A stretch of DNA of 9,913 bases from an uncultured Eubacteriales bacterium. GTDB taxonomy: Bacteria; Bacillota; Clostridia; Oscillospirales; Oscillospiraceae. Position 1 is the stretch's first letter. Each line of letters starts with the position of its first letter. Made by a program: the position numbers and the translations under genes. The stretch lies in NCBI GenBank assembly GCA_900545925.1, contig URAZ01000067.1, forward strand, positions 1 to 9,913, in the 5' to 3' direction. Under the pieces are notes generated by a model, which worked only from the letters and a program-made list of their open reading frames with translations, was not told the DNA's origin and searched no databases. Below, piece after piece: positions 1-6,234 of the stretch.

Positions 1-3
1 ATG

Positions 4-43
4 AACCTATAGGTTCGGCTGGTAATAGGCCCCAAGGGGGCCT
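4..43. repeat. Two short palindromes beyond the era terminator-like hairpin
   Basis: Positions 4-15 form a perfect 12-base palindrome (AACCTATAGGTT). Positions 27-33 pair with 37-43 (AGGCCCC and GGGGCCT, 3-base loop). With the hairpin at 50-70 this gives three consecutive structures in 70 bases. They could be a REP-like repeat, a subterminal hairpin of an IS200/IS605-type element, or structure in the leader of whatever gene lies further on. No protein can be assigned to bases 1-78. Confidence 0.4.
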
Positions 44-47
44 GTGC

Positions 48-70
48 AAACCACCGGCACGGCCGGTGGT
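48..70 (-). terminator. Terminator-like hairpin after era
   Basis: Positions 50-58 and 62-70 form a perfect 9-base-pair GC-rich stem (ACCACCGGC on the top strand) with a 3-base loop. It lies 8 bases past the era stop codon in the direction of era transcription. On the minus strand the stem is followed by only TT and then G, so the U-tract is poor. It may be a weak terminator, a 3'-end stabiliser or one unit of a dispersed repeat. Confidence 0.35.
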
Positions 71-78
71 TATGATTT

Positions 79-972
79 TCAAGATTCCTTATGATACCCA
101 AAGTTGGAGATCATATAATCGCTGTCGCGCCAGTTTTCCTTGACGCGTACCCACGTCTGCAAAAAGACCTTCGTGCCCATGAAGCGTTCGCAGTCCTTGC
201 GCGCATCCGTGCTGATTTTTTTGAGCATCTGGCCATTCTTGCCGATGATAATGCCCTTGTGGCTGGCCTTTTCACAGTAGATCGTTGCGTCGAGGTCGAT
301 AATGCCGTCGTCGCGTTCCGAGAATTTTGTGATCTCGACCGCCGTACCATGCGGAATTTCCTTTTCCAGATTCCACAGCAGCTTTTCGCGGATGATCTCG
401 GCCATGACCTGCTTCTCGGGCATATCGGTCGAAATGCCCTCCGGGAACATGAACGGCCCCGGCTGCGCAAAGTTCTCGCAGACCTGCATCAGGCTGTCCA
501 GCCCGTCGTGCCACTTTGCACTGATGGGAATCACATCCGTAAAGTCCAGCAGATCTTTATAGGCCGCAATAACCGGCAGCAGCGTTTCTTTTTCCACGGT
601 ATCGATCTTGTTGATGACCAGAATCGCCGGAACCTTTGCATCCTTGATTTTCTCAATCAACTCCTGCTCCTGCGGGCCGACGTTTGCAATCGGCTCGACG
701 AGCAGAATAACGGCATCGACGTCAGCAACCGATTGATTTACAATGTTCACCATATAATCGCCCAGCTTCGTGCGCGGTCGATGGAAGCCCGGCGTGTCGA
801 TAAACACCAGCTGCGTATCGCCGCGGTCAACAATGGCGCAGATGCGGTTGCGTGTGGTCTGGGGTTTATGGGAGACAATGGCGATCTTTTCGCCGACGAG
901 TGCATTTGCAAGCGTGGACTTGCCGACATTCGGCCGCCCGGCGATCGTGATCATCGCGGTTTTGGTTTTCAT
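79..972 (-). CDS. era: GTPase Era, ribosome assembly factor
   Basis: Era binds the 3' end of 16S rRNA and helps 30S subunit maturation, coupled to GTP hydrolysis, in the cytoplasm at the membrane. The 297-residue product has the full family plan. The GTPase domain shows G1 GRPNVGKST at 12-20, the effector PQTTR at 37-41, G3 DTPG at 59-62, G4 NKID at 121-124 and G5 SAK at 151-153. A C-terminal KH domain carries GKNG at 244-247. Length is normal for Era. An in-frame ATG six codons upstream exists, but the start at 972 is preferred: AGGAG lies seven bases before it, and the ATG overlaps the stop of the upstream GNAT gene as ATGA. It is the last gene of the yqfC-to-era operon in this window. Identity is essentially certain. 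Confidence 0.98.
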   Translation of the reverse strand: MKTKTAMITIAGRPNVGKSTLANALVGEKIAIVSHKPQTTRNRICAIVDRGDTQLVFIDTPGFHRPRTKLGDYMVNIVNQSVADVDAVILLVEPIANVGPQEQELIEKIKDAKVPAILVINKIDTVEKETLLPVIAAYKDLLDFTDVIPISAKWHDGLDSLMQVCENFAQPGPFMFPEGISTDMPEKQVMAEIIREKLLWNLEKEIPHGTAVEITKFSERDDGIIDLDATIYCEKASHKGIIIGKNGQMLKKISTDARKDCERFMGTKVFLQTWVRVKENWRDSDYMISNFGYHKES

Positions 973-1493
973 ATCTGTTCTCCTGTGCAAAATTCAAAAT
1001 ACATCTGGTCCTCGGCCAGATTCTCATGTCCGTCATCAATTTCTCCGACCACGCCGCCCATTTTTTCATAAAAGCGCCGTGCGGGCAGATTATGTACATT
1101 GCAGCCGCAGAAAAAACTGTCCAGTTTCCGTTCCCGCGCGGCCTGACGCACCTGTGCAAAGATGCGTCGACCCAGGCCCATATGCTGGTACGGCGGCAGC
1201 AGGTACAGAGAATTGAGGCAAAAAGAAAAGTCCTTATAGCCACCGTGGCTTGCCGCGCCATAGCTGAAATAGCCTGCACACTGGCCGCCGTCCATGACCA
1301 GATATGCCATATAATCTGTCTGCTCCAGCCTCGCCCGTTCCCGCTGCGTCTGTTCAGCAAGATCATATTCGTCGATCCATGCATCCGGATAGATTCCACG
1401 ATACGTCGCGTCCCATGCGCTGCGCCGGGTCTCGGCAAGCAACTCCGCATCCGTGACTGCAGCGCGGCGGATAAAAAGATTCTGCTCCATCAT
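969..1493 (-). CDS. GNAT-family N-acetyltransferase between ybeY and era
   Basis: This 174-residue protein is a GCN5-related acetyltransferase that would transfer acetyl from acetyl-CoA to an unknown amine. It opens with FIRRAAVTDAELLAE, the usual first strand and helix. The acetyl-CoA loop QHMGLG is at 103-108, and the closing motif NLPARRFYEKMGG is at about 135-147. The start at 1493 gives MMEQ; it overlaps the ybeY stop as ATGA, and its own stop overlaps the era start in the same way. No convincing ribosome binding site precedes it, so translation probably depends on coupling from ybeY. It occupies the slot where Bacillus-type operons carry dgkA and cdd. A role in acetylating a ribosomal or translation factor is possible from position alone, but nothing in the sequence shows the substrate. 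Confidence 0.9.
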   Translation of the reverse strand: MMEQNLFIRRAAVTDAELLAETRRSAWDATYRGIYPDAWIDEYDLAEQTQRERARLEQTDYMAYLVMDGGQCAGYFSYGAASHGGYKDFSFCLNSLYLLPPYQHMGLGRRIFAQVRQAARERKLDSFFCGCNVHNLPARRFYEKMGGVVGEIDDGHENLAEDQMYFEFCTGEQI

Positions 1494-1984
1494 CTCGGCA
1501 GTTCGATTTCGGCCAGAATGGCCTCTTCGGCGGCGCGCATCTGCTTTTTCATCGGCCCCTCGTCCACATGGTCGTAGCCCAGCAGATGCAGAATGGAGTG
1601 GATGGTCAGATACCCGACTTCGCGCCGGGCACTGTGGCCGAATTCTGCGGCCTGCTGTCTGGCCCGTTCGAGGCTGATGGCCATGTCGCCCAGCGGCACA
1701 AGGCCGGTATCCGGGTCTTTGTAAGCGTCCCACGATGCGGGAAGCTGCCCCGCTGTCAGTTCAAACATCGGAAATGACAGCACATCCGTCGCCTTGTCGA
1801 TTTTGCGGTATGCGTTGTTGATGGCGCGGATGCCCTCGTCGTCTGTCACAAGGACGTTGATCTCACAAGGGGTGTTGACACCCTGATGGGCCAGCGCAGC
1901 AGCGATACATTTGGAAATCTGCTGCTTGAGCACAAAGTCGCGCAGACTGCGGCCTTCGCAGCGGATGACAATGCGATGCTTCAT
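1490..1984 (-). CDS. ybeY: Endoribonuclease YbeY, rRNA maturation factor
   Basis: YbeY is a single-strand-specific metallo-endoribonuclease needed for 16S rRNA 3'-end maturation and late 70S quality control. The 164-residue product carries the zinc site near its C-terminus: H129, H133 and H139 in HSILHLLGYDH, matching the family HxxxHxxxxxH pattern. The usual upstream segment ATDVLSFPMFE is at 65-75, and LGDMAISLERA at 99-108 is also typical. The start at 1984 overlaps the phoH stop as ATGA and is preceded by a purine-rich AGGGAG. Its position directly after phoH is the standard arrangement, and it is followed closely by era, another factor acting on the 16S rRNA 3' end. Identity is very secure. 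Confidence 0.97.
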   Translation of the reverse strand: MKHRIVIRCEGRSLRDFVLKQQISKCIAAALAHQGVNTPCEINVLVTDDEGIRAINNAYRKIDKATDVLSFPMFELTAGQLPASWDAYKDPDTGLVPLGDMAISLERARQQAAEFGHSARREVGYLTIHSILHLLGYDHVDEGPMKKQMRAAEEAILAEIELPR

Positions 1985-2997
1985 TTCTTCTCCCTCTTCC
2001 AGTCCGGCTTCTTTGTGAAGGTTCGAGCGCGTTCGTCCGGCAGCCGGTTCTTTTCGTATTTATCATAGGCTGCGACAATGCGCTGCACCAGCACATGCCG
2101 CACTACATCCGCAGGTGTCAGACGGCAAATCTGGATATCCTCCACGCCGTCCAGTACGCGGATGGCCTCCTTCAGACCGCTGACCTTGTCGCCCGGCAGA
2201 TCGATCTGCGTGATATCGCCGGTAATGACGATTTTCGAGCCGAAGCCGAGGCGCGTCAGAAACATCTTCATCTGCTCGCGTGTGGTGTTTTGTGCTTCGT
2301 CGAGAATGATAAAGCTGTCGTCCAGTGTCCGCCCGCGCATATATGCCAGCGGCGCAACCTCAATATTTCCGCGCTCAAGATACTTTCCATACGTCTCCGG
2401 CCCCAGCATATCGAACAGCGCGTCATATAATGGCCGCAGATAGGGGTCTACCTTGTTCTGCAGATCGCCCGGTAGGAAGCCAAGCCGTTCGCCTGCCTCA
2501 ACGGCGGGGCGCGTCAGGATGATGCGGTTGACTGTTTTGGCGCGGAACGCCGCGACGGCCTCTGCCACGGCAAGATACGTCTTGCCCGTACCGGCGGGGC
2601 CGACGCCGATGGTGATGGTGTTTTTCTCAATGGCTTTGAGATAATTCTGCTGGCCGATGGTCTTGGCCTTGACGGGCCTTCCCTTGGCTGTCACGCAGAC
2701 GACATCCTTGGCCATTTTGCTGACCTGATCTTCGTTTCCTGTGTTGACAAGATTAATCAGATAGCGCACCTTCTGCTCATCAATCTCCTCACCCTTGGCA
2801 GACAGCGCCAGCAGCGCCTCGATTGCGCGGCAGCCCTTGTCGGCGGCTTCCTCGTCGCCTGTGACTTTGAGTTCGTTGTTGCGGTTCGTGATCTTGATGC
2901 CGAACGCGTCTTCGATTTTGCGTACATTTTCGTCAAAGGAGCCGAAAACATCAATCAGCTGTTCGACACGCTCGGCATTGATGGTCCGTTCTGTCAT
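1981..2997 (-). CDS. phoH: PhoH-family P-loop ATPase with N-terminal KH-like domain
   Basis: PhoH/PhoL proteins are cytoplasmic ATPases of the RNA-helicase-like P-loop class, usually next to ybeY and linked to RNA metabolism; the exact reaction is not settled. The 338-residue product has a KH-like N-terminal region (about 10-65), then the ATPase core. Walker A GPAGTGKT is at 133-140, RPAVEAGERLGFLPGD is at 163-178, Walker B FIILDEAQNTT is at 229-239, and VITGDITQ is at 257-264. The basic tail (about 320-338) is rich in Lys and Arg. The start at 2997 has AAGGAAG upstream and overlaps the yqfD stop as ATGA. Length and motif order are normal for the PhoH-like (YqfE/PhoL) branch in Firmicutes. 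Confidence 0.96.
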   Translation of the reverse strand: MTERTINAERVEQLIDVFGSFDENVRKIEDAFGIKITNRNNELKVTGDEEAADKGCRAIEALLALSAKGEEIDEQKVRYLINLVNTGNEDQVSKMAKDVVCVTAKGRPVKAKTIGQQNYLKAIEKNTITIGVGPAGTGKTYLAVAEAVAAFRAKTVNRIILTRPAVEAGERLGFLPGDLQNKVDPYLRPLYDALFDMLGPETYGKYLERGNIEVAPLAYMRGRTLDDSFIILDEAQNTTREQMKMFLTRLGFGSKIVITGDITQIDLPGDKVSGLKEAIRVLDGVEDIQICRLTPADVVRHVLVQRIVAAYDKYEKNRLPDERARTFTKKPDWKREKK

Positions 2998-4181
2998 TCA
3001 ATCGCTTCCTTTAGGCTTGCGGGCCGCATGCGAGCAATCATTTCCTCGCACCGCAGACTTGCGTGCAGGCGGATACAGCCGCCGGAACGCTCCGTCCGAA
3101 CAGAGCAGCCCGTAATGGTTCCGGCAATCATATCGCGCAAGGCATCTGCCTGCACCAACTCCAAAAGCCGGTCTTCCGCGTCCTGCGCCCGCAATTTTTC
3201 TTCTCTTGTATCATACTCACAAATTCTTGTAATTGCAATCCCCAATGGCAAAGAAAAACCGCCAGGAAGCGTGAAATACTGCGTTTTTGTCTCTTTTTCA
3301 TAAGACTGCTCCGGTACAGCTGCACAGAAAAGCGAAATACGCCGCCGTCCGACAAGCAAACTGACCGCATAGCGCGGCGCAGCACGCCGCTCCTTGACCT
3401 GCTCTGTCTCTGGGACGATGCACACGGCCTGCCGGACCGTCTCGGCGTAGATCTCTGCCCGTGCTGCTGTTACCTGCGTTTTAAAGCCGAAATCCGTATA
3501 AGCGGACACCAGCAACTCTCCGCTTGCAACAGCTTGCCCCGGCACACAGAGGCAGTTTCCGGCCACAGCCTCCACGCGCGTCAGAACGCCTGCGCGCGCC
3601 GCGATTACGTCCGTTGGTGCTTTTCGGTCCAGAACGGGCTCTTTGTCAGGCCGTTCCCGCACGACCACACGCGCGCACATGCCGCTCTGCTGCACGGTCA
3701 GCCACTGCAGCTTCGGAATGCGCAGAAGCATCTGATTTTTCAGTTCCTGCGGCTTGATCGACGGCCCATATGTTCCAAAGCCTACGCCAAGTTCCTGCAG
3801 TTCCCGCAAAATCTGTGCACTCGGCACAGCCTCGTTGCCCTCAACTTCATAGAAAAAAACAAACTTCGGCACAAGAATTGCTGCCGTAATAGCGGCTGCC
3901 AGCAAAATAAGAAGCACGGGCCGCTTCCACAGCCCGTCGAACACAGCAGAGAAGCCGCTGCGCTCGAGAACTGCACAGTCGCAGCCACCCATGCGAATCT
4001 GCTGCGCTGCACGCGCCTCATCCCGCCGCAAAATCCAGATCTCAGCGGTAAAGTCGTCCGGCTTTGCGCAGAAATGAAACGCGATACGCGCCTTTGCCAG
4101 TCGCTGCATGCACCATTCCGGGCTTGCTCCCGTGATGGACAGCCGAGATACGCCGAGAAAAAACCAGATCACCCGCCACAT
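2994..4181 (-). CDS. yqfD: Sporulation protein YqfD
   Basis: YqfD is a membrane protein of the mother-cell sporulation programme in Bacillus and Clostridia; its biochemical role is unclear. The 395-residue product starts with a soluble N-terminal segment. One clear membrane span follows at about 88-112 (LILLAAAITAAILVPKFVFF), then VEGNEAVPSAQILRELQELG. That region resembles the POTRA-like extracytoplasmic part of the family, and a long C-terminal domain follows. The start at 4181 is preceded by GGGAGG at good spacing and overlaps yqfC by 13 bases, as expected for this pair. The stop overlaps phoH as ATGA. Family assignment rests on the N-terminal motif, topology, length close to 400 residues, and its place between yqfC and phoH. 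Confidence 0.92.
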   Translation of the reverse strand: MWRVIWFFLGVSRLSITGASPEWCMQRLAKARIAFHFCAKPDDFTAEIWILRRDEARAAQQIRMGGCDCAVLERSGFSAVFDGLWKRPVLLILLAAAITAAILVPKFVFFYEVEGNEAVPSAQILRELQELGVGFGTYGPSIKPQELKNQMLLRIPKLQWLTVQQSGMCARVVVRERPDKEPVLDRKAPTDVIAARAGVLTRVEAVAGNCLCVPGQAVASGELLVSAYTDFGFKTQVTAARAEIYAETVRQAVCIVPETEQVKERRAAPRYAVSLLVGRRRISLFCAAVPEQSYEKETKTQYFTLPGGFSLPLGIAITRICEYDTREEKLRAQDAEDRLLELVQADALRDMIAGTITGCSVRTERSGGCIRLHASLRCEEMIARMRPASLKEAIE

Positions 4182-4468
4182 CCGCGCAGACCTCCCTCGC
4201 CGTAGGTCAGAGAGTCGATTTGACCAATGATCGTCAGCCGTTCGCGGTGCATCTGCCGAATCTCCAGCCCGCTTCCTACAACGGTCAGACTTCCGATGTT
4301 CAGCCCGATCACGATCCGCTCCCGGTTATATTCCAGAATTCCGGTGTGCCGGTCAACCGAACATTCCCGAAATCCGTTGACCTCCAGATGCGGCAGCCCT
4401 GCGGCAATATCCATCGGCAGTCCCAGCCGCATGGATGCGGCGGCCAGATACGAACGCAGTTTTTTCAA
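4169..4468 (-). CDS. yqfC: Sporulation protein YqfC (YabP/YqfC family)
   Basis: YqfC is a small protein of the YabP/YqfC family, made in the mother cell during sporulation. The 99-residue product shows the family's repeating beta pattern: GILEYNRERIVIGL at 43-56, LTVVGSGLEIRQM at 61-73 and LTIIGQIDSLTYG at 78-90. It is the first gene of the yqfC-yqfD-phoH-ybeY-GNAT-era operon. The start codon is TTG at 4468, chosen because a perfect AGGAGG sits nine bases upstream. The C-terminus is Gly-rich and overlaps the yqfD start. Size, fold pattern and neighbour make the assignment secure. Confidence 0.92.
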   Translation of the reverse strand: MKKLRSYLAAASMRLGLPMDIAAGLPHLEVNGFRECSVDRHTGILEYNRERIVIGLNIGSLTVVGSGLEIRQMHRERLTIIGQIDSLTYGEGGLRGCGG

Positions 4469-4477
4469 ACGGCAGCG

Positions 4478-4483
4478 CCTCCT
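4478..4483 (-). promoter_or_regulatory. Consensus ribosome binding site that fixes the yqfC TTG start
   Basis: AGGAGG on the minus strand lies nine bases before TTG at 4468. No ATG or GTG start with comparable spacing is present, so this site decides the rare TTG start. Confidence 0.75.
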
Positions 4484-4494
4484 GTTTTTCGTTT

Positions 4495-4524
4495 GCTATA
4501 TGCTTATGCCGGACAGACTAATTC
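4495..4524 (-). promoter_or_regulatory. Possible sigma-E-type promoter for the yqfC operon
   Basis: On the minus strand CATATAGC (4502-4495) resembles the sigma-E -10 element. GAATTAGT (4524-4517) lies 14 bases upstream, the spacing used by sigma-E. The predicted start near 4488 would leave a 20-base leader containing the AGGAGG. In Bacillus subtilis yqfC-yqfD is under sigma-E control, so such a promoter is expected here. The matches are partial and judged by eye. Confidence 0.35.
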
Positions 4525-4544
4525 TTTCCATGGCTGCATAGGTT
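4515..4544 (+). promoter_or_regulatory. Possible divergent sporulation promoter for ylbJ
   Basis: CATAGGTT (4537-4544) is a partial match to the sigma-E -10 element, with AGACTAAT (4515-4522) 14 bases upstream. Transcription would start near 4551, just before the GGGAGGGGAG binding site of ylbJ. The -35 region overlaps that of the opposing yqfC promoter. Weak match; ylbJ is known to be sigma-E dependent in B. subtilis. Confidence 0.25.
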
Positions 4545-4567
4545 TTTATCCGAGGGAGGGGAGAGGC

Positions 4568-5632
4568 ATGAGAAAGCTATTTCAGGCGCTTGCGCTTCTG
4601 GCGGCGTTTGTTCTGCTGATTGCTCTGCCGCAGGTTGCGGCGGATGGTGTACGCAGCGCGCTCACGCTTTGCGGACGGGTGATCCTGCCGTCGCTGTTTC
4701 CGTTTTTTGTGTGCAGCAACTTATTCCTGCTGCTCGGCTTTTCTACGCGGTTTTCCGCGCGATTCGGCGGCGCAGCGGCAAAGCTTCTGCGTCTGCCGCC
4801 CGCAGCGGGCAGCGCGTTTCTGCTCGGCCTTCTTGGCGGCTATCCGGCGGGCGCACAGGCTGTTGGGGTGCTTTATACACGCGGTGAACTTTCCGAGCCG
4901 GACGCTGAACGCGCGCTTGCCGTCTGTAATCAATCCGGGCCGTCGTTTATCTTCGGCGTGCTCGGCGGTGCAGTCTTCAAAAGCGCGGCGGCAGGCACTT
5001 TTTTGTACGCGGTTCAAATCATTTCCGCTGTACTTGTTTGCCGCTTGACCGCGAAAAAACAGCCCACGTCCGCAAAGTCTGCTGCCAAGCCGCAGCAGCC
5101 CGAATCTTTTGCCGCAGCTTTTTCCGAGTCAGTGCGCCGCGCAGGGATGAACGCAATTCAAATCTGCATGTTTGTTACGGTCTTTTCCGTTCTCTCCCGC
5201 TATTTTCTGCTTGCCGCAGGCCGCTTCCTGCCGTCAGAGGCACTGCCGTTGTTCCTCGGTACGCTGGAACTGTCCGCAGGCTGCGCGGCGCTGACAGACT
5301 GCGCGCTTGCGCTTCATTGGAAGCTGTGCATTGCATCAGTGCTTTTGTCCTTCGGCGGCATAAGTGTTCTGGCACAGAGCCGGGCCGCCGTGCAGGAGTA
5401 CGGGCTGAGCGGAAAGCGGCTCCTGCCGTGCAAGGCGCTTCAGGCTGCGCTTTCCTGCACGCTCACGCTCATTGCCGCACCGCTGCTGCACGCGGAAAGC
5501 TGGCCCGCTGCCGCGCTTTCCGGCGCGGAGAGCCCGGAAACGACAGGGGCAGTGTCACTTCTTCTTTGTGCGGTAAGTCTTCTGCTGTTTCGCAAAAAGT
5601 ACCATAGCAATTTGCGCGGAAAGCGTGTATAA
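4568..5632 (+). CDS. ylbJ: Sporulation integral membrane protein YlbJ
   Basis: YlbJ is a polytopic membrane protein of the nucleoside-recognition (gate) family needed for proper spore formation in Bacillus. The 354-residue product is hydrophobic throughout, with an N-terminal span at about 5-25 and several more, separated by a Lys/Ala/Gln-rich linker at about 163-182. Two conserved family motifs are visible: GGYPAGAQ at 90-97 and CNQSGPSFIFG at 120-130. The start at 4568 is preceded by GGGAGGGGAG at good spacing. Reading could extend further upstream in frame, but that extension overlaps yqfC on the other strand and lacks membrane character. It is transcribed divergently from the yqfC operon. 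The protein is somewhat shorter than the B. subtilis homologue (about 400 residues). Confidence 0.88.
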   Translation: MRKLFQALALLAAFVLLIALPQVAADGVRSALTLCGRVILPSLFPFFVCSNLFLLLGFSTRFSARFGGAAAKLLRLPPAAGSAFLLGLLGGYPAGAQAVGVLYTRGELSEPDAERALAVCNQSGPSFIFGVLGGAVFKSAAAGTFLYAVQIISAVLVCRLTAKKQPTSAKSAAKPQQPESFAAAFSESVRRAGMNAIQICMFVTVFSVLSRYFLLAAGRFLPSEALPLFLGTLELSAGCAALTDCALALHWKLCIASVLLSFGGISVLAQSRAAVQEYGLSGKRLLPCKALQAALSCTLTLIAAPLLHAESWPAAALSGAESPETTGAVSLLLCAVSLLLFRKKYHSNLRGKRV

Positions 5633-5633
5633 T
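5605..5633 (+). promoter_or_regulatory. Possible promoter at the end of ylbJ for the small cysteine protein
   Basis: A perfect TATAAT (5628-5633) spans the ylbJ stop codon. Seventeen bases upstream is only TAGCAA, a poor -35. It could drive the gene at 5669 independently of ylbJ, or be chance. Confidence 0.3.
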
Positions 5634-5668
5634 GGGGGCAACACGAAAGAAAAGAGAGGCGGCTTGCC

Positions 5669-5875
5669 ATGCTGTTCCGAAAGAAGATCGACCGCTACTG
5701 TACTTATTGCCAGTTCGCGGGGAAAATTGACGATGAAACGATGGTCTGTCAGTTCTGCGGCATCGTCCCCAGCGACCACCGCTGCCGCCGCTTCCGCTAC
5801 GACCCCCTCCGACGCATCCCCGGCCGCCCCGCCGCCCCCAAGCACACCCACGACGACGCGGATTTTTCCCTGTAA
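5669..5875 (+). CDS. Small cysteine-rich, zinc-ribbon-like conserved clostridial protein
   Basis: This 68-residue protein has no known function. It carries CTYC at 11-14, CQFCG at 27-31 and a further Cys at 39, which could bind a metal as a small zinc ribbon. These are followed by RRFRYDPLRRIPGRP at 40-54 and an acidic C-terminus ending DDADFSL. From memory, short proteins with paired cysteines, a C-x-(K/R)-F-x-YDPL-(K/R)-R-x-P stretch and an acidic end recur in Clostridia as conserved hypotheticals, so I think it is a real gene. GAGAGGCGG precedes the ATG at workable spacing. It lies 36 bases after ylbJ on the same strand and could be cotranscribed with it. Metal binding is inferred only from cysteine spacing. 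Confidence 0.78.
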   Translation: MLFRKKIDRYCTYCQFAGKIDDETMVCQFCGIVPSDHRCRRFRYDPLRRIPGRPAAPKHTHDDADFSL

Positions 5876-5947
5876 CCCTGCGTCCGGTAGAAAGCAACGA
5901 CTTTTCGGAAATTTACGGCGAATCCGCACACAGTTTCCTATCTCGTT

Positions 5948-6053
5948 GTAGGGGCCGATGCCCACATCGGCCCGTGTGGAAGTCTCGAATTCGCTGTGGA
6001 TTTTCGTAAAAACCGGTGCATCCTGCCGGGTCGATGTGGGCATCGACCCCTAC
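5948..6053. repeat. Paired-hairpin inverted repeat element
   Basis: Two 26-base arms, 5948-5973 and 6028-6053, are reverse complements with 24 of 26 positions matching; 54 bases lie between them. Each arm is itself a perfect 9-base-pair hairpin with a 4-base loop: GGGCCGATG/CATCGGCCC at 5952-5973 and GGGTCGATG/CATCGACCC at 6028-6049. The only two differences between arms are the two halves of one base pair, C-G in one and T-A in the other. It encodes no protein. It resembles dispersed intergenic repeats (MITE- or REP-like) I associate with Oscillospiraceae genomes. Confidence 0.75.
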
Positions 6054-6110
6054 GGGATTCTGCGTAATCCACACCATTCCATAAAAAATGAACCGCATTG
6101 ATATGCTTGA

Positions 6111-6145
6111 ATGGAGAAAATCTTCGCCGATTTTCTCCATTTTTT
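6111..6145 (+). terminator. Rho-independent terminator-like hairpin
   Basis: ATGGAGAAAATC (6111-6122) pairs perfectly with 6129-6140 across a 6-base loop (TTCGCC), followed by TTTTTC. The stem is 12 base pairs but AT-rich. The T-run lies only on the plus side, so it would end transcription coming from ylbJ and the small cysteine gene, just before the next promoter. Confidence 0.65.
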
Positions 6146-6156
6146 CTGTAAACCTG

Positions 6157-6185
6157 TTGCGAAGAAGATTTTTCCTGTGTACAAT
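6157..6185 (+). promoter_or_regulatory. Sigma-A-type promoter for the broken secreted-protein gene
   Basis: TTGCGA (6157-6162) and TACAAT (6180-6185) are separated by exactly 17 bases, matching the consensus at 4 and 5 of 6 positions. Transcription would start near 6192, leaving about 43 bases with AGAGGGAG before the ATG at 6235. It lies directly downstream of the terminator-like hairpin. Confidence 0.6.
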
Positions 6186-6234
6186 AGAACTAAGTAGTAT
6201 TCACTAAAAATAAGAGAAGAAAGAGGGAGTTACC

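Noticed and set aside
91..1071. A 326-codon open reading frame on the plus strand
   Set aside because: It is the antisense shadow of era, whose GTPase and KH motifs are complete. The shadow has no ribosome binding site or recognisable domain.
1494..1733. An 80-residue N-terminal extension of the GNAT gene
   Set aside because: It lies wholly inside ybeY in another frame and has an unstructured Arg/Gly-rich composition. The ATGA overlap at 1493 and the family N-terminus fix the later start.
3063..4205. A 380-codon open reading frame on the plus strand opposite yqfD
   Set aside because: Rich in Cys, His and Arg with no fold pattern, as expected for an antisense frame of GC-rich DNA. yqfD is supported by its membrane span, its ribosome binding site and its neighbours.
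4220..4567. A 116-codon upstream extension of ylbJ
   Set aside because: It overlaps yqfC on the other strand and lacks membrane character. The ATG at 4568 has a strong ribosome binding site and starts the first membrane segment.
5469..6043. Minus-strand open frames across the ylbJ end and the hairpin repeat
   Set aside because: Low-complexity Gly/Arg/Ser-rich translations that are antisense to the small Cys protein and the repeat, without start signals.
5948..6053. A CRISPR array
   Set aside because: Only two repeat units, in inverted rather than direct orientation, with one 54-base interval and no cas genes.
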